Source: Anseranas semipalmata (lineage: Eukaryota; Chordata; Aves; Anseriformes; Anseranatidae). From it: a stretch of 64,000 nucleotides of DNA. The stretch lies in the NCBI GenBank assembly GCA_013399115.1, contig VXAA01003392.1, positions 35,560 through 99,559 of the forward strand, written 5' to 3'. Shown here in pieces: positions 1 to 12,200 of the stretch. The notes beneath the pieces are model-generated. The model had not been told where the DNA came from. It made no database searches and worked only from the letters and a program-made list of their open reading frames with translations. The position numbers were made by a program, and so were the translations under genes. Each line of letters opens with the position of its first letter. Position 1 is the first letter of the stretch.

Positions 1-1849
1 TTATTTTTTGGAACACCATCAGCCAGTAGAAATAATATGAACATTTTGAAAGTTCAGATTTCAATTTGATACGCACCATAGGCACCGGTGCTTGCTGGCA
101 ATGCGGCAGAGCACCCAGCTCCCCTGCTCCCTTCCTCCCTTCAGCAAGGCGCAGGTGTCCGGCAAGCGTCCTACATCCAGCTCCTCAGCTTCGGGAGGCC
201 CCAGCCGAGAGCTGCACCTCGCCTCTCTGCCTTTGGATTCGTTCGATGACAATAAGGTATTTCATAACTCTGAGGATGCTTCAGGATATTTTTGTGATAA
301 CCGGGTTGCAGACATTAAGTGTAGAAGGACGTACAGAGCAGCTGTGCCCTTGTATGCCCTTGCACCCGGCCATTTCATGCTAACCAAGTGTCCATGTTCT
401 CTCCTTTGGTTGAGCTTAGCCATCCAGCCCCTTACACACATTCACATTTAACACTGGTTTTGTTATTTCCATCTAGGCAGATGTGGAAATGAGCTGACAT
501 GCGTTGCCATGGATCTGTCTGCAGCTTGGATGCTGCAGGGCCGGTGCATGTGCCTCCTCACAACGCTGCTCCTCTTCCATGCAGAAGCGTGCTTGGAGAC
601 AGCCTGGCATGGACGTGAAACCATTTCAGCTTCTACAACACCCTTTCTCAAACACGGCATGAGGTGGCCAAAGAAAGATCGAAATGTTTCTCTGCCACCT
701 GTCCTTGTGAGGACACACTAATCTATGCCAGACTTTCCAGTTTCTCCCTGTAACTTGGCCTCTCATAATACCAGTCCTTAAACTGTCCTTGCAGCTTGGC
801 ACGAGTTGCCCATCCCCTCCTCTTACACCTCCCAAGTGACTGTCTATACGTACTCACTGTAATTGGAGGAGTAACGTACATTAAGTTTGCCAGCTTCATT
901 GGGATTCATTTTTAATAACAAGATTGAAAAGGTGAAAGCGGTACAAATTCATTCTGTCAGAGCCAAAGGCTTGTTCCTGATGACAAAGGTACAGAAGAGA
1001 ACAGAAGAACCAAAACCTGTTTCACATGATGACAGATCCTTGCCTGAGCTGTCACTCGAAACTCCTGAGGCACCTTTTTTGCTATAGGGGTAAAAAAAAA
1101 AGGGGGGGGGCAACTGCATCCCCCGAGAGCAGAGCCCCACAGACAGCCCATGAGCTGGAGCACCAGACCACTTCCCTTCTGCTCAACCACAGCCTTCCTT
1201 TCCTCATACCCACCTTTATTCACAGAATTGCTGTTGTTGCTGGTCTCATCTACTTTCTTAACATACAGGAAAGCCACTCCTGGCTTCATGCTCCTTTTCA
1301 ACAACTGTTCTACAATTTTCCAAGTCTCAGCCCCAAACTCTAGGATATGAAAGTGCAGGAAGTGAGACCTCTCCTGTCCCTGCAGTCTCTGTGATCACAC
1401 AGAGCCATCACACTAATACATTTCTCCTAGCTTGAATAGCTTTTCAGGTGGCTGCAGTGCTCTCAGGACTATCCTGCTTTTTCATATATAGCAAACCATC
1501 ATAAATGTTTGTCATACACTTATAAAACTTGCCATTTGCAGCTCGTCCCCCCATAGTGACCACACTGCAGAACAAAAATGTAGGCGACGGGTCTGGATTG
1601 CAAAAGCAGCTTTACAGTTGTCCCGCTGAACAGAGTCCACAGAGAAGTTTGTCTGTCTTGTACAGGCCAGCTTCCTCTGCACACCCCCCTGCACACACAG
1701 GCCGCCAGCAGAGTCCAGCACAGAGCATGTCAGCTGCAAACTGTTACTGAATAAAATCAAGGGGAAAAACCTTCTTCTGATGTCTGAAAGTAGAAGTCAA
1801 TCATCAGAAGGCTTAGTTTAAATACCTGAAAGTGTTTCTGCAGGTACCC

Positions 1850-1990
1850 AATATTACAGAATGCCAAAGTTCCTTAAGAATAAATGCATTCTGAGAACGT
1901 TAAGTCCAACCTCTTGGCAAAAACTTGTAGCACCAGTGAAGGACTTTGTTTCTATTTCAATGCAGACCAAGTTCTTTCCTCACTTAAGCT
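1850..1990 (-). mobile_element. Possible CR1 3' end fragment
   Basis: The stretch ATTACAGAATGCCAAAG, then ACGTTAAGTCCAACCTCTTG, resembles the antisense 3' end of CR1 (CAGAATCACAAAGGTTGGAA ... AAGTCCAACC). The match is short and decayed, and the typical terminal 8-base repeats were not seen. Confidence 0.25.
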
Positions 1991-3767
1991 GCTAACAAAG
2001 TTTTCATGACTGAAACCTCCAGAAAGCCTCACACTGACAAGTTTCCCTTCAACTAGCAAAGGTATAATCTGAGGTCATGAGCACAGGGGACCAAATGCCC
2101 TCACTGGAGAGGCATCAACCAAGATATCAAACATTCAAGCCCCAATCGAATAGAAATGTTTTAACATTAATCCTAAAGAACAGCAAAGCACCACTTAAGT
2201 CAAAAGTTTACTCATATGCTAAAAAGCACACATTAGCTAAAATGTTTTGATAGATCATCCATGATGCTCCTAGAAGTACGCATGATCTATTGGCTTCTTT
2301 AGCTAAGAAAATTAAGGGTCTCTTCAGAAAATTGAACATAAGGTCTAGACCTCTGATATACCTATGTTTTAATTTGTTTAGAAAAGAAAAAGCAACTATC
2401 CTAATAACACTAAAAAACATAAGCATGAATAATCAGATATTAGTATTTTCAGAACGCTTTACTAACACATTTACACTGATTAATTCTTTTCCTAAGTGCT
2501 CTGCATATAAACATATTAATATACAAAATTAACCCAGCTTATTAAATTAATACATTTGTCACCATCATAGAAAATTCAGAATTTATTAAACAAATGCACT
2601 GTTGAAAGCAAGAGTATCTTTTCTTTGTATGGAGGGAACAAGTTGAAAGAAAGGGAGGAATTTAACAAAAATGTTTTAAACATATGCAATAAAACAAATA
2701 TATTTGTACAGACTGTTGCACACAGATCTAGAGTATTCTTTTTAAGCAACTATGCACAGGATCTGTAGAGTCAAATGAGTGTTTATTACAGTTGTTGAAA
2801 CAGGTATAAAGATTTTTAAATTGAATATCCAAATCTGCAAGTGATTATGCAAGCCAACAACTTCTAGACAACTGGCATGCTTGAGGTGAAATGTATCTAA
2901 ATTGTTTCAGAATAAAATCTAAATCAGCATAAAACGTTAAGAATAAAATACATCTAGTAAGTCTTGCAGCCTTCTATGTCATATCTCCTCAGCTGCCAAA
3001 AAGAATTTTAAACATTGCTTGAAAACAAAAAATGAAGCCTCTGAGACTTATATAGATATTTTAAAGAATCATTAAACAAGAGACTATACTATGCCACTAA
3101 AAAGGATTCTACCCATAAAAACGTTTGATTACTAGCTAGAAGATGGTGGGACGGCAACTCCTTCAACAGAACCTCAGACACTGCTGACTTCAAAAAAAAG
3201 TGCCAAAATCCTGCAGTATTCTGGTATTTTGCAAAGTTTCCTCCTCTACAATACCTAAAAATCAAAATAGAGCACAGAAGAGGAGATGAAAAATTGAAAA
3301 CACATGGATGTTTATTGTAATTAGAAGTCAGTAGAAAGTATTACCAAATATACAACCTCTTCATCAAAAGCCTTGTTTCCAAGGTGACCAGCACATCCCC
3401 TGCTGTTTTTTTGTTTGATTTTGTTTTTTAAAGACCTTGCTTTTGAATGACAGCCATCTCCACAGTTAGGATGCAAAATAAGCTCAAAGAAATGTGCTTT
3501 TTTTTTCCTCCAGTATCTAAACCATACGGAGGACTTGGATACCTACACAGCAGTGGCATAACACATGGCGGTTTTTATCTAAAGCAGTGTGATCTGGTTA
3601 TGAATACTCACCCATCCATCAGAGTTACTATTAGTTACTCTATTATGCTTATGGAAAGTGTTCAAGAATTTTTTAAAGCCATCTGAATTACAGTGACAAG
3701 TAGCTGAACCACTACTCAAGTTTACTGCACTCCAGCTTTAAATGGTGTAGGAATATAACCTACGATT

Positions 3768-3990
3768 TGGTGTGTTGGGTCAGACTAGAAGCATTCTTAG
3801 TCCACTTGCTGAAGCGTTCTGTCCACAGTAATAGCCAGAGGTCATCATTTCCAGCTGTGTTTAGCAGTGATCTCTTCTTCCTCCACCCCATTAACTGAAT
3901 CCTCCTAGCCATGAGACAAACTCCATTCTCACCACCTATAGCTTAAAACCAAGTTGAGCTCATGATTTCCTATATTTACCAAGATAGCTG
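3768..3990 (+). mobile_element. Ancient amniote interspersed repeat (CR1/L3- or SINE-related)
   Basis: It starts TTGGGTCAGACTAGAAGCAT and runs TAGTCCACTTG, CTGTCCACAGTAATAGCCAG, AGGTCATC. This resembles the start of a repeat common in turtles, crocodiles and birds (GGTCAGACC-AGGTCCATCTAG-CC-GTATCCTGTCT-CAGTAGCCA). The right boundary is unclear because identity fades. The family name is not certain. Confidence 0.55.
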
Positions 3991-6900
3991 CTTTTTATTT
4001 TTGCTATTTCTACTTGGCTTGCATAGTCACTTCCCCATTTGCCGCTCATGATACTCAATACAAAGAAATACTAAAAAAGTGTTGTGTTTCATCTTGTGCA
4101 GGAGGCAATACCCATTAGTGGACCAGCTAGATGTTTTTCTTTTCCTGCTGGATCACTTCTACTAATACACACAATTCCCAGATTATTTCACTTTAAGCAG
4201 TTCTTTTTACAACTAAAATTGCCACTACCTCCTAATAACTATGAGCTTACGTAGCATTCAGAGTTTATATAGTGTAGACACAGCCTATTCATCACAGCAA
4301 ATTGCATCCTCTATTCAGCTGCCCAGCTCACTCAACATTTAATTCAGATCCAGATCCTATATTTAACAATGACTCATTTAATTTCATCCTCACCGTCTTG
4401 CTGTATCAGTTCAAGATTATTATATAATTCAACCCAACAAAACATACAGCTAGAAATTTTTATGTTATGGTTTCATTACTTGCTCATAATTTATAGCAAA
4501 GATGCCTTTTACTTCAGTGTAACAAAGGATGTTTACTAACACAGGTTCTAAACTATCAGCTCTACTAATAACAGAAGAGATAATATTTTGTTTACTATCC
4601 TGAATATCACCTAGAGGGGTTTGATTTCTGCTCCTATCAAAAGCTACCTTTGTGACCTTGCAGAATAGTTGGATAACTGCTCCACCTTTCTGTCTCTTCC
4701 TCCCTCACCTACCATCCACATAATAGCACAGTTTAATACCTCTGCCTAAGGAAAAAAAAAATAAAAAAAAAAATGAAGCCTATTTTCAGCAAGCATTTGG
4801 TGCAGCATGTTCTTATCTTTATGTATGGAGCTCAATGATATTCTCCCTTCCCCCACAAGCTTCCTCTCAAATATCTTATTTTTCCTCTGCAGTATTTTCA
4901 TCTTAAAGACTGAAGTTTTCCAAGCATGTGAAGCATGTGATTTTTGGCAACAGAGAAAGAAGCATCTACAGGAAGTATTTAAAAAGTAAAAAAGAAGTGT
5001 GCAACTTCTTGTGCCAGAAGTGTGTTTCCAGTTTTTATTCTTGACATTCAAAAGATGACTGGGTTTTGAGAACTTATCGTTTGTGAAGCAGCAATTACTT
5101 CTGTAGCCCCAGAGCAGTATCCTAGATGTGCATTTTCCTTCTCTAAAAACTAGAAGGACCAAGTGCCCCTTTCACAGGATTTCTGCAGCTTTATTTCTAG
5201 GATAAAAGGGAAACAAGGGGGTAGGAAACAACTGGACAAAAGGAAGCACAGGCAGCGCAGAGAGAGTGCAGTTGTGTGACAACAAAACAGAGCTTGCTCT
5301 GTAAACACAACACAAAAAGCAAATGCATGAACTTAAGAGGCAGCAGGGGGTGCTTCTAAAGTATGTTTGAGCATGTTAGGTTAAATTTGAGTAGAAGTTT
5401 TGCTCATCCCGGATTATATTACCTTATACTGCAGCCCAAGTCAGTCTTCCCATTGATTCTAAAGGAGTTTAAACAGAGTCTTGAATTTCAAACTGGAAAT
5501 CAAAGTAAGGGGGCTCTTGCACCCTGGTAAATAGGATTCAACCACAAGTGCATCAGTAGACTTCAGAACTCTGTCTGAGGTTTTTCCCCCCAGATAAACA
5601 CTTCTTAGACTTCTCAACCAAAAGACACTGCTTCAGCATAAATGCCAAGGAAGTATTAAAGCTGATTAGACAAGTACAAAGTAGTAGGTAATCTACTGGA
5701 CACTAGATCAGCAAGTGGCAGACAAGCCCCCTGCCTCTCTCTTATGGCTACAGAGGCTGGCAGCCAGGAGCTGGCCACAGGGCAGCTCTCCAGAGCATGG
5801 TGATCCGCTCTCCCCTCAGCCCTCACCAGCTAGGCCATCTCCACCAGCCCATGGACATCCATCCTGACTATATGAGAGCCACAGGCAACATCATGGCTTG
5901 CTCGTCTTGTTGGCCTCAGTCTTAACCTTTTAAATACCTGAAGCCACAAGCAAAACAAAGTATGTTGACTGTGAGTCAGGAGATGGGAAACCACTTCTCT
6001 TGTAGCAGCCAGCATAAGAGGAAAAGTGCCACATGGAGCTTCCTCCAGACTGTCTCCTCCTGAGAGATGAGCAGAAGCAGGCTGAAAGCAAAGACACAAA
6101 GAAAAAAAAAAACAAAAAAACCACATACATAGGGTATACACAGAGGACAAAGCTGGGAGGGAAGGAGAAGGAAAAGAGGAAGACATTCTGAGAGGTGTGC
6201 AATAAGTATTAGGGGAATGACTGAAGAGGGAGAAATAAAAAATGAAAAACTGAGCAAAGAGAAAGAAACAAAGTGAAAGAGTAGACAGCATTACATTTTT
6301 CAAATTTGCATATCCAACTTTTTTCAGGAAATTGATAATCCCTCTTTTAATTGGGGGACTGAGGGGAAACAAAACAAGTTATCTTAAGCCAAGGTTTAAA
6401 GACAGAGGAACAAAATAAATGAGGGCTTGACTGGAGCTCAATCTGCATAGTTCACTCCATTTTAATTATATGGCTCCTGCTCTCTGTCTCAGTCTTGAAC
6501 TGTTGTGCTACATTTGAGTGCTTCCTACTTGACATCTGCAACTCTGACACATCCTTTCTCTTTCAAAAGACCAAGACTTCATTATCCATATTGAATAGAA
6601 AAAAATCATTAAAAATTTGTGTTTTCTTTATGGTTTTCCCACCTTAACCATTATTTTTTCTTCTGGTTCACTCTCTTCAACATGAACATCAAAAGGAGAC
6701 TTATTAGATTTTTTTAATAAGTTTTTCCAGCAGAAAGATATATCAGTTACTTACAGATACAACTCTTCAAGGTTTAACTGTGCTGTAGTCACTAATGAGC
6801 AACAAAATAAAAAACATTCTTTTTCTGGACACTTAATTTCTCTGAAGATATAGTTGGGAAATACCCCATTTTGGTTCTGTAAAGTAAATAAGAAGATTTT

Positions 6901-9900
6901 AAATAAATAATCATTTTCTGCTTGTCTTTTACTATACACTATTAATTTGGTTATAAAATATGCAAGATAGGTACACTGTTCACAAAGAAAGGCATGTCAC
7001 TGACAGAAAAGCAAAACAGATTGCTGCTTTGCAGGGCATCAGTAAATCTCTATCAGATTTAAAGTGCTAATTAAACACTTCCATCTTGCACTAAGACTCC
7101 ATAGTGCTAGAGAACTGTAATTGGAAAAGTAGTTCAGAGATATCCTTATGTAAAAACATTCTTCTGCTACCATCCATAACTCCATCCTAACACTGCTTTA
7201 ACCAACTACCATACAAAAACAGAATATTGCCCAGAGAAAAGGAATCTTCATGAAATCTGAAATTCAAATAATTTTTTCTTGCATCAGCTGTGGTCAATTG
7301 ACATTGTAGATGTCAGCAACAAAGAATATGGCAAGCAGAAACAATGAAAACTTATAAATCCAAGCCTGTGTTAACCAAATAGCAATTTGAGACAGAGACT
7401 GTGTATTCCAGACCCTGCTGAGTTTAAGTTTACACAAAGCACCAGCAATGAGCAAATGGTGATAGCATCAGTTTAAATTCGTGCAATAATGGGCTAACCT
7501 CAGATTAGCAAAACAGGCAAATACCCACATTCTAGATAAAAAGAAAGTCCCTGTAGTTAATTTCAGAAGAGAAGTTAGCAGAAAAGGCTGGAGTAAATGC
7601 ACTTACAGCTCTAAAGATGCTCTCTAAGGACAATACTGAAGCACTGAAGCACAGCGCTACAAGAGGCATGTGTTAGCACTGTCCGTGCTGAATGTCTTCA
7701 ACCAACAGAGCATGATCCATGCTGGTTAGCACTTCTAAAAATATACCTTATAAAAGGATCTATCAGCTCATTGTGCTTAGGCAAATTTTGGTTTCACATT
7801 GGTAAGTGGGAAGAACCATTAGAGAAGCAGATAGATTGATTTTAGTGGCATAAACCTCAAATCCCAAATTAAGCATATACTTAAATGCTTTGCTGGATCA
7901 GAACCAGGCAGCTCAGCAGCTTCTAGACTTGAGCCGATGATAAGGTCAGAAGACAATGAATTTTCAAATTTTTTCTTTCCTTCTATTTAAACGTGAGGTT
8001 TTTAGAATCATCTGTGTACTTAATGTAAGCCATAAATTTTGAGTAAACAATATTACACATCTTTGAACTCTAAAAGACATCCTATTGGTAGCCAGAGTCT
8101 TGAAATTGGTTTAAGTACACATATTCGGATATTCAAAAATACAGACTTAACGTTACTCTGTGTCCCGAGAGTCAGCAAGGATGCTAATGTCAGCAAAATA
8201 CTTAATGTTCTTTTTTAGGATCCTAATTCGTCATACTTATTGAATGCAGTATGCTTTTTAGCCATTTCAGTTTTAGATTTAAACACTTTTGATCTCATTT
8301 TATGCAGGGTGGGAAAAAAATACACTGCATTTTAGGAGCAAAAGACAACACAACATCGCAGGATAGGTATTCCATGAAAAATTACATTCCCCCTAACTTT
8401 TTATAAAAGTGTTTTACAGTTGCCATTCATAAAACAGGGAGACTGATGGTAGCTGAATGAAAGAATTGAGAAAGATAAACCTCTCTCCATGGCCACAGTG
8501 GTTAATAAACAGAGATGTGATTGCCTGTGTTAGCAGACAGGACAGTAGCCAAGGCAGGTTGCTAGCAGTCAGGGCACCAGTTGTCACCTGGGCTGCATCA
8601 TTTTGGGGGGTCAGCTGACTTCAGAGTTCCCAACTTGCATTTTTGGAAGCAATATTTTTCCTCTTTATAAACCTCACTATCTTTATGACGGTCTAACATA
8701 GAAATCCCAGGCTGCTGAAACCTATTTCTATTTCAATCCCTCTGAAGACATTGTAGAAAGAATACCAAACAAACCTCCCCAAATGGTCCCTGTCTTGATG
8801 TAAACACACAGAGTATAAGCAGAGAAGCATAAGCAGTCAGGACCACTGTAGGCACAGCAGATATTGCCCTTGGCATCAACACATGAAATAGCAGGTAGTA
8901 TCTGGACCTTCAGGTGAGGATTCTAACCAGAATCCAGATGTGTCTGATCAGAAACGTGTTTTCTTTTTACTTCTCAATTTTGTAATTTCATCAATCCCTT
9001 TGCAGCTGAAAGACAAGTGAAAAGAAGGTACAACCTCAAAAGAAATAACCATCACCTTTCCAATTCCTTTCTTTCTGTCTTCCTCTCCCTCTTTTCCTCC
9101 GATATACAGAGTCTGTACTTGGACTCCTTAACAAGAATCAGTGCATAACTACAAGCTTCAGACCAAACTGAGCTGACTTGATATGTTAACGAGCACCAAG
9201 CTCCATGGAAATGTTGTCCGGTTACACCAAGGCCACTGTATGTTGAGCCGCTGCTTTCATAATGCTTCCAGCCGTGACAAGGAGTGTCAGCACCATCTCG
9301 TGGCTTTCACCTTTGTACGCAGTCCCCAGGAGCCAGACAGTTTATGAGCCCTTCAATTTAAGATTTGCAACTGGAACCCGTTAACTTCTAAGTACTAACA
9401 CCAGCAATTGCATCTCTGGGGTCACTTAACAGGTTCATCAAACTCAGAAAGCTGCTGATCAGGATAAATCAGCAGATCAGATGCCTGTTCTTTTGTAATA
9501 GCTATTTCCCAAACTTAAAAAACAGTAAATAATTAAATAAGCAGAAAATGAAACCTACTGACAGTTGTTTTTTTTTTTTTTAAATTGCTTTTGCTTTGCT
9601 AGTCTAAATACAGCAAGCTTTTTTACCCTCCTCCTATAAGATGTGTTCTCCTCTCCCATATTGTACCGGTTGCTCTTTTCTGCTTAAGCTCTAGTAGATC
9701 TCTATCCTTTTTGAAAATAAGCAGTCAGTTTGAATAAACAACTTTAATCTCTCCCTCTGCAGCAAATATTTCACCTGAGACATCCCAGGCTTCCATTTGT
9801 TTTTTCACAGCTGCAGCACACTCCTGATTAGTAGCTGGGTTTATCTTCCCCTGCCATTTCCAGCTGAGGACTCCCAGCTTACAGGATAAAAAAAATCCTG

Positions 9901-11089
9901 TTATGTACGATCTGGAAATCTGCACTATTGTAGTTTATCACATTTCCCTTTTTCTGTTCCCCAGAGCCATCCATTTCTTCCCCCATGGCATTCAGATTCT
10001 CCTCTGCAGTGATGATGTCTCCAGCTTAGACTCACCAGCACAGCTCATCATTCCTCCTTTACAGGCAGATGTCATCCATAAAAATATTAACCTTCTCTCC
10101 AGGACCAATACTGGAGAAACTCCCCTGTTAATCTTCCTCCCATTTAGTGCTCCCTTTCCCAAGAAACTGTTGCATGTCCCCATCAATCATCTCCTTATTC
10201 ACATTAAATTCTTCTAAGCCTTGATTTTCTCCAGGTGAAAAAAAAAAATCCTGCGTAGGCCAATTCTATGCCTTTTATGAAATTCAGCTAACATTAGATC
10301 TATTGCACTCCCTTCCTTTGTGTCTATCTTATCAAACAAATTGGAGTCCTGCACCATACTAAGAAGTAGTCACTGTCACAAATTATTTCTTTATATAGCT
10401 TCCTACTGCTACTGTGTGATTTAAAACAAGCCTTAAAAGCTGCATGAGACCAGACAGCTCTGTCAAAAAATAAAATAAAATAAAATATGGAAGCTGCAGA
10501 ATCAAAGAATCCATTTAAGTATGCACTTACATACACAGGATCAAGAAACATATAAATTAATTTGCTTTTTGTCCATCTCACAGCATTCACAGCAGATGGC
10601 AATATTACTGTGAAACTACATCCTACTGTATAGATACAAATGGAAAATGTTTGATGCTGTAATCACACCAGCAAAATAAAACAGGGATGTGGCAAGAATG
10701 TAAGTGAAGCAATGGACTTGAGCTCCAACCAGACTTCCAACAGCTTTGAGCAATGAAGCTGGACCACTCTTTCAGGTTTTCTCATGTTGTGCTTGCAAAA
10801 AGTTGTGTACCATGATCATAAGAATTCCATTTTCTTTTCACCAGCAACAAGACAGACATGGGTGCATCCCCGAAGAGGATCCTGTGTCTTGAGTCCTCTG
10901 TGTTTTCCCTGTCTTTGTTGGGAATACAAGTTCTCCTGAAAGTGCTCCATTCTGTACGTTCACACAGCAGTGACTCAAGCTTAGACCCATGAAAGACACA
11001 GAGGTGTGTACTTCACATTTCAGTTCCCTCACTGGGATTTAGGAACCTCTACGCATTTTAAAGAGTACTCCAGCCAAGGAAGGATGAGA

Positions 11090-12200
11090 TAAGGTCCCCT
11101 AACAGTGGAGAAGGGCAAATAAAGTACTTCAGGTAATTACAGCACAGTCAGCCTAACATCGATATTTGAAAAGAGATGGTGACAAATTAGAAAGCAAGTA
11201 ATAAATCAAGCAGTCTGTAAGCACCTTGAAGAAAACAAGATGATAACAAAGAGCCAACAGATTTGTCAGGAACAATTCATGGTAAATCAATATAATTGCT
11301 TTCAAAACAGCTGACCTAGCATATGAGGGGGACAAGTCATTATAATAAACAAGAGAAATATAATCTAGATGAAGGTGCACTAATTTCAGTTCAGAAGTGG
11401 TTGAAAGAAAAGGTTTGAGATTATTAGTAGGAAAATCAGGAAATAATTTCAAGATGACAGAGCTTGTTATATTCAATATTTTTATAAATTATGGTATTCT
11501 GTGTTTCTTTGAAATTTGCAGATGACAAAAACTTGACAGGTATTGTAGCCACATGTAAGACTGGTTCAGAATTCAAAATGTACCACATGAAGGTGAAGGA
11601 ATGGCCTAAAGATCAAAGGCAATTATATGCAGTAAAATAAAAGGATCTAAAAAAGATATCAAATGCATTAGAAAAGTCTTAGAAGAGAATAGATGCTTAT
11701 GATATCGCTGATGAAGAGGAATTAGCAGGTTGTACTGCTAAACAGATGCAGATAGAGTCAATAACAGCGCTCTTCAAAAAATGTCAAAAAGACATTTTAG
11801 CTAAGGAAATATTAATTTGTGTCTTTGTAAAAGATTAAAGAGGTAACTATTCTACACTAATTAGTGCTAGTTATGCTTTCATTGCAGAATCGTACCTTGT
11901 CCTAGGTACTACACCTAAAACAAAGAAACTGGAGCAAGCTCAGAAAAGGGCAAAAAGAATGACAAAATGTTTAAATAACACAGCCTATGGGAGGAGGACC
12001 GAGTATGTTAATTCTGGGAAAGAGACAACTAAACATGGCTATGAAAACAGTGTCCCATCATTGAAAAATTATGCAGCAAGTGGCAGGTGAGGTATTTTCC
12101 AAGTCTACTGAAGGAGGAGAGGAAAGGCAATAGTGATCTGGATTAACTTTGAAGCAAAGAATATTGTGGATAAATATTAGTAAATACCCGTAGTATAAAG
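11090..12200 (+). mobile_element. Decayed CR1-type LINE fragment (reverse transcriptase part and 3' portion)
   Basis: The plus strand follows the familiar CR1 order of phrases with many substitutions and indels: GAAGGGCAAA, GTAATTACAG, AGTCAGCCTAACATC, GATAACAAAGAGCCAACAGA, TTTGTCAGGAACAATTCATG, ATTCAATATTTTTATAAATT, AATTTGCAGATGACA, and later CAGAAAAGGGCAAAAAGAAT followed by CACTGAAGGAGGAG. These are the reverse-transcriptase region and the part 3' of it. No frame is open over more than about 100 codons, so it is long dead. Boundaries are approximate. Confidence 0.8.

Larger units (their letters stand above)
1..11089. other. Left intergenic region, AT-rich, no supported gene
   Basis: Apart from the two weak repeat remnants listed, I saw no coding exon. 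A purine-rich plus strand at about 6060-6280 gives long Phe/Ser-rich minus open frames (5830-6372) that look compositional. The A-rich run 4749-4773 and the T run 9570-9583 are the other low-complexity spots. This may be intergenic, or part of a long 5' region of the next gene. Confidence 0.6.

Noticed and set aside
5830..6372. 180-codon minus-strand open frame rich in Phe, Ser and Leu
   Set aside because: It reflects purine-rich plus-strand composition; three overlapping frames are open at once and none resembles a protein family or has coherent splice sites.
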